Shown here one piece after another: positions 1-6,678 of a stretch of DNA of 64,000 nucleotides (the stretch's first letter is position 1; the number at the start of each line of letters is the position of its first letter). The translations under genes were made by a program, and so were the position numbers. The notes beneath the pieces were generated by a model. The model saw only the letters and a list, made by a program, of their open reading frames with translations, searched no databases and had not been told where the DNA came from. Origin of the DNA: Companilactobacillus mishanensis (GTDB taxonomy: Bacteria > Bacillota > Bacilli > Lactobacillales > Lactobacillaceae); the NCBI RefSeq assembly GCF_003946505.1, contig NZ_RHON01000004.1, positions 62,001 through 126,000 of the forward strand, given 5' to 3'.

Positions 1-51
1 TAGTGTGAATGATAAAACTAATATAGAATGCTTTACTTTGGAAAGCTTCAT
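1..51 (-). CDS. 5' end of a secreted protein, cut by the window edge
   Basis: Only the first 17 codons are visible. They begin MKLSKVKHSILVLSFTL, a basic start followed by a hydrophobic run, which is the front of a signal peptide. The ATG is preceded by a good AAGGGG ribosome site about 8 bases away. The start lies 74 bases from a copy of the 31-bp element at 126-156, the same arrangement as for two other genes of this island. The function cannot be told. Secretion is inferred from the N-terminus alone. Confidence 0.6.
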   Translation of the reverse strand, partial: MKLSKVKHSILVLSFTL

Positions 52-125
52 AAATATAATCCCCTTTTTGTTGATTGACTATAGTTAAATCTTACTTCTG
101 ATATGTGTTGGAACAAGAATCAAAA

Positions 126-156
126 CTGGTACATTTTAGTTTTTGGCGTTATAACG
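126..156 (-). promoter_or_regulatory. 31-bp composite element, copy 1
   Basis: Plus-strand reading is CTGGTACATTT, ten variable bases, then the palindrome CGTTATAACG. Two more copies at 1284-1314 and 3310-3340 keep exactly the same length. Read toward the leftward gene starting at 51, it sits 74 bases before the start codon. The downstream leader also resembles that of copy 2 (shared GAAGTAAG and TTTAAC blocks). An activator or repressor site is inferred. Confidence 0.65.
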
Positions 157-371
157 ATTGATTTTATAATTTTAAAAATCATGAATCAATCGTCAAGCAT
201 GGTTGAATCAAATACATACTTAGATACCATAGATTCAGCAATGTTGCATCAGCTATGATTTTTACAAGAATGAACGTGTGGACAAAGAATAGTCAGTCTA
301 GCCTCGTTATCAGGATAGACTGACTTAAGTAAGAATTAATTTAATTTAAAATTCATGAGTATAAATGGTGA
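157..371. other. gene-free stretch with two inverted repeats
   Basis: No coding sequence with a ribosome site was found. It holds an inverted repeat with 10-base arms at 154-163 and 184-193, and the hairpin 291-325 listed separately. Copy 1 of the 31-bp element borders it on the left. Confidence 0.5.
291..325 (-). terminator. hairpin downstream of the 372-1208 gene
   Basis: Perfect 10-base arms (291-300 and 316-325) lie 3' of the leftward gene ending at 372. On the minus strand only a weak T-rich tail follows, so it is a plausible but not strong Rho-independent terminator. Confidence 0.4.
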
Positions 372-1208
372 TTACTCTAAGACATGAGGATAATATTTTG
401 CGGTTTCAATTTCGTGTAATTCAGTGGAAGCTTTATCATCTTTGGGTAACCCATTTTGTTTGTAATACATGGCACTGTTTGGATCATCATCTATGTGATA
501 ATTAAATGTACTACGATCATACGTTTTATAGAAATCTCCTTGACCATAAATTGTGTGAGTCGATGGTTGATAGAATTGACCCGGAGCAACACGGTAAAGG
601 CTATTGGGATTATATTCAAATGTCCCATTGTAGTCCGGACCGTAAAGTGGACTCCCGTTGTTATCAGATATTTTTCCTTCTTCACCAGTGGAATTGTCTT
701 TATATTCGTAATGGGTTACATCTGATTCTTGTTTAGTTTGTAGAGCAGTATAAGCAGTTCCCGAATCGTGATCTTTTAATTCTCCTGACTGGGTTTTTTC
801 GATTGCAATTTTTCTTGCACCATTGTTTGATTTATTGGGTGTAACACTGATGTTTCCTGAGTTGCTCTTACTTATCTTGCCATCAAAAAATTTGTGTTCA
901 GGGTAAATATTGCCATTTGCTTGTTTTCTAAACTCATAAACTCCCTTTGTGCCGAAAGGATGAATAGCAAGTATTCGATCTGGGTTTTGTTTATCCTGTA
1001 AGAAAATATTGTCGTTTGATTTAGTTTTTTTCCTATTTGAATTTGTTTTGATTGAAGCATCTGCTTTATCGTTATGCTTATTAATGTTATTCTCAGTTGT
1101 TTTAATATTTGTATCTGAATAACTATTGTATGCCGAATAGATAATTCCGAAAATCACAGCTGACACAATTATTGCAATGGAAATTATCAGTTTAAAATGT
1201 TTTTTCAT
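372..1208 (-). CDS. membrane-anchored surface protein of unknown function (278 aa)
   Basis: The start at 1208 is chosen because an ATGGAGGA ribosome site lies 11 bases upstream and the protein then opens with MKKHFKLIISIAIIV, one hydrophobic segment (residues 6-26) that would anchor it or act as a signal. The rest is hydrophilic, rich in Asn, Lys, Asp and Ser, with no family I recognise. A linker of charged residues (30-70) leads to a domain rich in Tyr and Gly (about 160-250). The 31-bp element lies 75 bases upstream (1284-1314). It is divergent from the metalloprotease gene at 1430. An extracellular role is inferred. Confidence 0.75.
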   Translation of the reverse strand: MKKHFKLIISIAIIVSAVIFGIIYSAYNSYSDTNIKTTENNINKHNDKADASIKTNSNRKKTKSNDNIFLQDKQNPDRILAIHPFGTKGVYEFRKQANGNIYPEHKFFDGKISKSNSGNISVTPNKSNNGARKIAIEKTQSGELKDHDSGTAYTALQTKQESDVTHYEYKDNSTGEEGKISDNNGSPLYGPDYNGTFEYNPNSLYRVAPGQFYQPSTHTIYGQGDFYKTYDRSTFNYHIDDDPNSAMYYKQNGLPKDDKASTELHEIETAKYYPHVLE

Positions 1209-1283
1209 AAAAGGAAATTCCTCCATATTCTTATTTGTATGGTTAAAGCTTACTTCAGACAGCACGTGATTCAAGAAACAATG

Positions 1284-1314
1284 CTGGTACATTTTTAGTT
1301 TATCCGTTATAACG
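1284..1314 (-). promoter_or_regulatory. 31-bp composite element, copy 2
   Basis: It has the same 11 + 10 + 10 layout as copies 1 and 3: CTGGTACATTT, ten variable bases, CGTTATAACG. It lies 75 bases before the start of the leftward gene at 1208 and 115 bases before the rightward gene at 1430. Orientation relative to the gene at 1208 matches that of copy 3 relative to the gene at 3416. Confidence 0.65.
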
Positions 1315-1429
1315 ATAGATTTTATGTTTATTATTTTTACGCATGTGTATATAATAATCATATTAATACAAATAAACTTATATTTTATTATTTTATTGAG
1401 TAATAAATAAACATAGGGGATGTTAACAC

Positions 1430-1927
1430 ATGAAAAGATTTTCAAAGTTATTTCTATTATCACTTGTTGCTGGTGTAACTGTCTTTGTCTCAGCCGCTGG
1501 AACGATTAATGCAGCAAGTACGGATTCTCCAAAACAACAAACTCTTATTCAATGGAACATTAGTAGAATATCAGCTATTGATCCTGGTGGATATACTTAT
1601 TATATTGAGAGTAGTAATACCAAATTAATTAATGACTTTAAGAGTGCGGCACAAATGGTAAATGATGAGCAGGGGTCAAAACCTAATAATAAATATAAGC
1701 TGATGGTAGTAAGCAACAAGGCTGATGCCAAGTTCGTTGTTAAGGATAATCAAATTATTGATTCAAATGAGTTGTATGATGAAATTGATTATCTTAATGG
1801 TGATGGTTGGATCGATGGCGGCGAAATTCTGGTTACAAATAAAGCTGTTCAGCAAGATGATGCTCAAATTATCAAGGACCTATATCATGAAATAAATCAT
1901 TCAATGGGACTGGGTGATAATAAGTAA
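1430..1927 (+). CDS. small secreted HExxH metalloprotease-like protein (165 aa)
   Basis: A signal peptide (residues 1-29, ending near INAAS) is followed by about 135 residues. The zinc-binding signature HEINHSMGLGD lies at residues 153-163, giving His153, His157 and Asp163 as ligands with Glu154 as catalytic base. This is the HExxHxxGxxD form of the metzincin motif. The protein ends two residues after the motif, so the Met-turn that normally closes the metzincin active site is missing. It is diverged from the three proteases at 4174-6221 but shares their logic. Activity is uncertain. An AGGGGATG ribosome site supports the start. Confidence 0.75.
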   Translation: MKRFSKLFLLSLVAGVTVFVSAAGTINAASTDSPKQQTLIQWNISRISAIDPGGYTYYIESSNTKLINDFKSAAQMVNDEQGSKPNNKYKLMVVSNKADAKFVVKDNQIIDSNELYDEIDYLNGDGWIDGGEILVTNKAVQQDDAQIIKDLYHEINHSMGLGDNK

Positions 1928-2127
1928 TCGCACATTGTCCCATTAAATGTTTAAACAGAAAGAAATCTCAATTTAAAGTTATTACAAGCAAACATTTGGT
2001 TATATCTATATTTACCTTTTGTAAATTTAGAATTACAGACCATGTGTTTGTTTTTTATTGGGCTGATTTAAATGGTTTAAAAAAAATATTCTGTTAAAAT
2101 AATTCCCCCAAAATAAGGACTTTCAAA

Positions 2128-3270
2128 ATGATCAACAAATTGAAAAATCACAAATTTATATTATTATTGCTTTCTATAATTAATATTATATCGTTATTTT
2201 ACTTAAAATTAATTATAATTAATAGCGCAAACGGGATATATTACTATCCGTTCTTTAAAACGATGAGTTTTATGGAATATATAAGTCTATCCGGGGTCAA
2301 TTTATTTGAGTTTGTTTTGTTAGTTTCAGTGCCGATTTCATATATTTTCTTGATACTCAGTCGATTTTCTAAAGACGACTATCTCATTTTTTTAGTTCTC
2401 GGTGTTTTAGAAATTTTGGCCGTGCTGTTTCTTATATTAAACATGATCACATTCCAGTTGGTTCATCGGGATGTAACAGCGTTGATTGGACCTAGCATAT
2501 ACATTGCCTTACTTCACGGAATCGGTGGAGTGCTGTATGGCTGGAGTGAAAATCGTAAAAGTACTACCGAAGTTGAAACTAACCAAGCAAAATTTGAGGG
2601 AATGGAAGATATGAAACCAATTGGGGATATTCTTAGAGAAAAACGTGAGGCTGGTAATTTAACTCAGCAAGAATTGGCTGATAAAATTCCGGTTTCCAGA
2701 CAGACTGTTCATAGATGGGAAGCGGGTAAATCGCATCCTGATATGGAATACATGATCAAAGTTGCTGAAATTCTGGATTTCCCAGTTGTTGAATTTTGGG
2801 GAAATGATAGTGAACAGGTCAACAACGAAATTGGAAATGTTGTTAAGAAGAGAAATCGATATCGTCAGTCTTTGTATTTCCTATTAACGTTAATACTGGT
2901 CAGTTTCACGGTTACTGCTGTGGCGTTTTTAGGTAAAAATGTAAATTCTCCATATATTGACATGGTCAATCCATTCTTAAAAGAAAGAACCGGTTATGCT
3001 TTGGTAACACAAGCTGGACAGCACAAGGCTATCGTTGTCGATAGCGAGGATGGGGACGGAAACATTGTTACATTGAACGGATACAGTAATAAACAGGAAT
3101 TTGTCCGCGTGGTTCATAAAGGATCGTATGTAAAAACTGAAGTCAGAAAAGTACCTCGAAACAAAATTCCATCGAGGATAATATACAATCTGTTCTATGC
3201 AAGTCACTTCTCTAACCTGAATGAAGGGTTGAGGCAAATGCAAATATCGTATTCTAAACGAGATATATAA
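2128..3270 (+). CDS. membrane-embedded XRE-family regulator with extracellular C-terminus (380 aa)
   Basis: Four hydrophobic segments (about 10-30, 58-78, 85-108, 120-138) come first. A cytoplasmic HTH_3/XRE domain follows (about 165-220, with SRQTVHRWEAGK typical of the recognition helix). A fifth membrane segment (248-268) leads to an outside domain of about 110 residues. The topology is self-consistent: four crossings leave the HTH inside and the fifth puts the C-terminus outside. This suggests a one-component sensor-regulator. It sits between copies 2 and 3 of the 31-bp element and next to the protease genes, so those are its most likely targets (inference). A terminator follows. Confidence 0.8.
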   Translation: MINKLKNHKFILLLLSIINIISLFYLKLIIINSANGIYYYPFFKTMSFMEYISLSGVNLFEFVLLVSVPISYIFLILSRFSKDDYLIFLVLGVLEILAVLFLILNMITFQLVHRDVTALIGPSIYIALLHGIGGVLYGWSENRKSTTEVETNQAKFEGMEDMKPIGDILREKREAGNLTQQELADKIPVSRQTVHRWEAGKSHPDMEYMIKVAEILDFPVVEFWGNDSEQVNNEIGNVVKKRNRYRQSLYFLLTLILVSFTVTAVAFLGKNVNSPYIDMVNPFLKERTGYALVTQAGQHKAIVVDSEDGDGNIVTLNGYSNKQEFVRVVHKGSYVKTEVRKVPRNKIPSRIIYNLFYASHFSNLNEGLRQMQISYSKRDI

Positions 3271-3274
3271 AAAT

Positions 3275-3305
3275 GACGTTCATCATTTGATGGACGTCTT
3301 TTTTT
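3275..3305 (+). terminator. Rho-independent terminator after the XRE gene
   Basis: Arms of 10 bases (GACGTTCATC and GATGGACGTC, one G-T pair) enclose a four-base loop and are followed by seven T. Confidence 0.85.
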
Positions 3306-3309
3306 ACAC

Positions 3310-3340
3310 CGTTATAACGGTGAACATGCAAATGTACCAG
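3310..3340 (+). promoter_or_regulatory. 31-bp composite element, copy 3, with promoter
   Basis: Read rightward: CGTTATAACG, ten variable bases, AAATGTACCAG, the reverse of copies 1 and 2. It sits 75 bases before the ATG at 3416. Just downstream is a promoter-like pair, TTGAGA and TATTAT with a 17-base spacer. The element therefore lies directly upstream of the -35 box, a usual place for an activator site. Confidence 0.65.
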
Positions 3341-3415
3341 CTTTGTCTATTGAGACTGTAGTGATTTGGCCATATTATCGAATCATAGATAACAAGCTAA
3401 AGAAGGGAATTGATC

Positions 3416-4159
3416 ATGTCACAGAGGGAGAAAGTTCTAAATGAATATAAAAGATACGCAGATCTTTGTACAGATATACAAAACAACTTGGCTGAAGAAA
3501 GTAGCAAGATTGAAACTATTAGAAAGTTAAATTTTCAAATAGCAGCGAAGAATCACGATGCCGGGTTTTTAAATGCCAAGTTGATAAAAGTAAGAAATAA
3601 ATTGGTTAAACATAGAATTCAACTAGCAATCATTTCTTATTTAATTCTATTTCTGGTGATGTTTGCATGGATAGTGCTAATAGATAATGGCAATACTGCG
3701 ACGTTCAGTATTCTACTAACAATCTTAGTTCCATTTATAGTATCGGTGCTCGAATTACTTATTTTTGATAAAGAAGTAACTGTTCCATACATTAAGATAA
3801 GTGAAGATGAGAAGACTGATGAGTACAGAGAGCTGGAAATGGAAACAATTATAGGAAGAAAAGATTTGAACAAACTGATTTCGAGATATCAAGCATTTGA
3901 ATCAAATGCCTTGATATCAGGATTCATAACACCATCTGATCAGATAATCGGACCAACCATTGAGACGATGGGGGAGTTCAAATATCCGTTCATTTCAGCG
4001 GAGTTGAGAAGTATTCACGACTATCTCAAAAAGAGACAAGCTGAAAATATTTATGAAGCATCAATGCTGTATTCACAGCGAATAAATTTTAAAAGCTCCT
4101 CGGAGCCGGATCCACAAATATTAGTGAACGTCGCAAAAGCGGCAAATTATGCAAGATAA
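3416..4159 (+). CDS. two-segment membrane protein, first gene of the metalloprotease operon (247 aa)
   Basis: The ATG at 3416 is preferred over the TTG at 3410 because AGAAGGG lies 8 bases before it. A charged, probably coiled-coil N-terminal part (1-65) precedes two adjacent hydrophobic segments (about 70-90 and 95-115), then a charged cytoplasmic C-terminal part. I do not recognise the family. It is 14 bases ahead of the first of three metalloprotease genes with no terminator, so all four are probably co-transcribed from the promoter behind the 31-bp element. A role in export or control of the proteases is only a guess. Confidence 0.75.
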   Translation: MSQREKVLNEYKRYADLCTDIQNNLAEESSKIETIRKLNFQIAAKNHDAGFLNAKLIKVRNKLVKHRIQLAIISYLILFLVMFAWIVLIDNGNTATFSILLTILVPFIVSVLELLIFDKEVTVPYIKISEDEKTDEYRELEMETIIGRKDLNKLISRYQAFESNALISGFITPSDQIIGPTIETMGEFKYPFISAELRSIHDYLKKRQAENIYEASMLYSQRINFKSSSEPDPQILVNVAKAANYAR

Positions 4160-4173
4160 AGGGAGAACTCATA

Positions 4174-4845
4174 ATGAAAAAATTTAGTTTAAAGAAAGTC
4201 ATTTTATCAGCTGCAGTAGCAATGGCAGTGTTAGGAACGGGAATTACAGCATCAAGTACATTTGAAAATACAGCAAAGGCTGATACCGCCGAATCCACAG
4301 TTACATTTGATGATGGCGTTGGTACACCTGGAAGAACTGTTATGTACAATGTTGCCACTGGAGCAGCTACAAAAGAAGCTACTCCAACATTTAGTAGACT
4401 GAAGGATGCAACTCATATAAATGTATATATTGATCCAGGCCTGACTGATGCTGAAGTTAAAGCTGTACTTGCGGCAACTCAAAGTTGGTCATATGCAGCA
4501 CAAAAATTGAATTTCTATATAACAACTGATCCTTCTCAAGCACAGATCAAATATTTAACTGGTAACTCTAAAGAGGGTACTGCAGGTATGACAACGACAC
4601 ATATTCATAATGGTTACATTTCCTATAGTGATGTTCATCTAAACTTGCAACACCCTGATACTTATGACAATACAATGGTCAGAGCATTAATCCATGAGAC
4701 CGGACACGCATTGGGATTAGATGACAATTATGATATGGAAACAAGCAGTGTAATGTATGGTGTAATTACACAAAAATCAATTGATTCAGGCATTACACCA
4801 AAGATGTATGACATCAATAATATTGATAGTTTGTACGGATTTTAA
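4174..4845 (+). CDS. secreted matrixin-like zinc metalloprotease 1 (223 aa)
   Basis: A signal peptide (1-36, cleavage near AKA) precedes a single catalytic domain. HETGHALGLDD at 174-184 supplies His174, His178 and Asp184 as zinc ligands and Glu175 as base. VMYG at 193-196 is the Met-turn. The layout is that of the matrixin/M10-like clan with the third ligand changed from His to Asp. There is no obvious pro-peptide cysteine switch. It is about 70% alike to the two genes that follow, and the signal peptides are almost identical. Substrate unknown; probably a surface or extracellular protein. Confidence 0.88.
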   Translation: MKKFSLKKVILSAAVAMAVLGTGITASSTFENTAKADTAESTVTFDDGVGTPGRTVMYNVATGAATKEATPTFSRLKDATHINVYIDPGLTDAEVKAVLAATQSWSYAAQKLNFYITTDPSQAQIKYLTGNSKEGTAGMTTTHIHNGYISYSDVHLNLQHPDTYDNTMVRALIHETGHALGLDDNYDMETSSVMYGVITQKSIDSGITPKMYDINNIDSLYGF

Positions 4846-4868
4846 TTAGACATTAGGGGAAAGTAATT

Positions 4869-5537
4869 ATGAAAAAATTTAGTTTTAAGAAAGTTATTTT
4901 ATCAGCTGCGGTTGCAATGGCAGTGTTAGGAACAGGAATTACAGCAACAAGCTCCTTTGAAAGCACAGCAAAAGCCGATAGTGCAGAATCCACAGTTACA
5001 TTTGATAGTGGCAATACATCTGGAAAGGTAGTTCAGTATAATGCAGCTACTGGAGCTTCTGCAACAAAGGATACTCCAACCTTTGGTAGCTTGAAAGATC
5101 CCACTCACATCAATATTTATATCGATCCATCATTAACTAGCTCCGAAATCAAAGCCGTTCTGTATGCAACACACAGTTGGTCATATGCAGCACAAGAATT
5201 GAATTTCTATTTAACAAATGATCCATCACAAGCACAAATCAGATATGTTACAGAAAAAGCGGATAATGGAACAGCTGGTCAAACAACAAGTTATTCATCA
5301 GATGGACATATTTTATACAGTAAAGTTCGTTTGAATTTACACGAACCAGATAATTACAATAACCTCATGGCAAGAACTCTAATTCATGAAACAGGTCATG
5401 CACTAGGATTAGATGACAATTATGACATGCCTACAACTAGTGTCATGTATGGTGTTGCAAATGCAGAATCAATGGGGTCAGGTATTACTCAAAAGACTTA
5501 TGACATCAATAATATCGATAATTTATATGGGTATTAA
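4869..5537 (+). CDS. secreted matrixin-like zinc metalloprotease 2 (222 aa)
   Basis: Tandem paralogue of the gene before it, 23 bases downstream, with its own TTAGGGGAAAG ribosome site. The signal peptide is nearly the same (cleavage near AKA), followed by HETGHALGLDD and the VMYG Met-turn, so the active site is complete. Differences cluster at residues 45-70 and around 125-150, in the segments before the HExxH helix, which could alter substrate choice (inference). Confidence 0.88.
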   Translation: MKKFSFKKVILSAAVAMAVLGTGITATSSFESTAKADSAESTVTFDSGNTSGKVVQYNAATGASATKDTPTFGSLKDPTHINIYIDPSLTSSEIKAVLYATHSWSYAAQELNFYLTNDPSQAQIRYVTEKADNGTAGQTTSYSSDGHILYSKVRLNLHEPDNYNNLMARTLIHETGHALGLDDNYDMPTTSVMYGVANAESMGSGITQKTYDINNIDNLYGY

Positions 5538-5558
5538 TTATAATTTAGGGGAAAACTA

Positions 5559-6221
5559 ATGATGAGAAAATTTAGTTTTAAGAAGATTATTTTATCAGCT
5601 GCGGTAGCAATGGCAGTGTTAGGAACAGGAATTACGGCTTCAACGACTATGGAAAATACAGCAAGTGCTGCTGAATCTACAGTTACATTTGACCGTGGGT
5701 CTAATGGACAAGTTACACAATATAATTCATCTACCGGTGCTACCGCAACAGAAGATGGTCCAACATTTAGCAAGCTCAAGGATGCAACTAATATCAATGT
5801 TTATATTGATCCGGGATTAACTTCGGCCGAAAAAAAAGCAATTTTTTATGCAACTCAAAGTTGGTCCTATGCAGCACAAAGATTAAATTTCTATCTAACA
5901 ACGGACCCTTCCCAAGCTCAAATTAAGTACTTAACAGGTAATTCTAAAAAGGGAACTGCCGGTATGACAACCTCACATATTTTGGGCAACTATATTACAT
6001 CAAGTGATGTTCATTTAAATTTATCTGAACCTGATAATTACAATAATATGATGGCGAGAACATTAATTCATGAGACAGGTCATGCATTAGGATTAAACGA
6101 CAATTACGATATGCCTACAACCAGTGTCATGTATGGTGTTGTGGATACAAAATCAATTAATTCTGGTATTACGCCAAAGGAATATGACGTTAATAATATC
6201 GATAGTTTGTATGGATTTTAA
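5559..6221 (+). CDS. secreted matrixin-like zinc metalloprotease 3 (220 aa)
   Basis: Third tandem copy, 21 bases after the second, with TAGGGGAAAAC before the start. Two ATG codons are adjacent (5559 and 5562); either could be used. The active site reads HETGHALGLND, so the residue before the Asp ligand region is Asn rather than Asp, but all ligands and the VMYG Met-turn are kept. The signal peptide ends near ASAAE. A strong terminator follows at 6271, closing the operon. Confidence 0.88.
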   Translation: MMRKFSFKKIILSAAVAMAVLGTGITASTTMENTASAAESTVTFDRGSNGQVTQYNSSTGATATEDGPTFSKLKDATNINVYIDPGLTSAEKKAIFYATQSWSYAAQRLNFYLTTDPSQAQIKYLTGNSKKGTAGMTTSHILGNYITSSDVHLNLSEPDNYNNMMARTLIHETGHALGLNDNYDMPTTSVMYGVVDTKSINSGITPKEYDVNNIDSLYGF

Positions 6222-6270
6222 AAACAACTGAAACTAAGTCTTCTCCCAAGAAAGAAACTTAGAACACAAA

Positions 6271-6309
6271 AAGGCAGTTCAATACAATTTAGTATTGAAC
6301 TGCCTTTTT
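6271..6309 (+). terminator. terminator closing the metalloprotease operon
   Basis: A perfect 15-base stem (AAGGCAGTTCAATAC and its complement) with a six-base loop runs into five T. Confidence 0.9.
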
Positions 6310-6393
6310 GTGTTTGGTGAGAATATTTGGTTTCTATATCGGCATAACTTTGATATTGTTAAGTCAAACGGTAATCAGAGAAGAGTGATCGGA

Positions 6394-6582
6394 ATGCATA
6401 ATCGAATATTGTGGATAAGTATGGGAAGTGCGTTTGGGGCAATGGCTGTGATGGCAATTGTTAAGTATTTCTTTGATTTAAATTGGATTGGCACCGGCAT
6501 CTTGATTATAGTTATGGCTGCATTAGCTGGATTGATTGCTAACTTTTTTGATCAGCGGCATAAATCGAATAGTTCTAAATGA
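6394..6582 (+). CDS. small two-segment membrane protein (62 aa)
   Basis: From the ATG at 6394 the protein starts MHNRILWISMG and has two hydrophobic segments (about 5-22 and 28-50), ending in a charged tail. An upstream in-frame ATG at 6295 lies inside the preceding terminator and is rejected. The ribosome site is weak. Terminators on both sides make it a single-gene unit. Function unknown. Confidence 0.55.
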   Translation: MHNRILWISMGSAFGAMAVMAIVKYFFDLNWIGTGILIIVMAALAGLIANFFDQRHKSNSSK

Positions 6583-6606
6583 ATACATCTCAAATTGAGG
6601 TGTATT
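6582..6606 (+). terminator. terminator after the small membrane protein gene
   Basis: Arms AATACATCTCA and TGAGGTGTATT with a three-base loop overlap the stop codon and lead into a T-rich run. Confidence 0.75.
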
Positions 6607-6678
6607 TTTATTTTCAGAAGACAAACTCGAACGTATGTTTTACAATGTTAGATAGCGAATTCGGAAGGAGGCGACAGT

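Noticed and set aside
456..736. Plus-strand frames of 76-89 codons opposite the 372-1208 gene
   Set aside because: They are shadows of the minus-strand gene, which has the ribosome site and membrane anchor.
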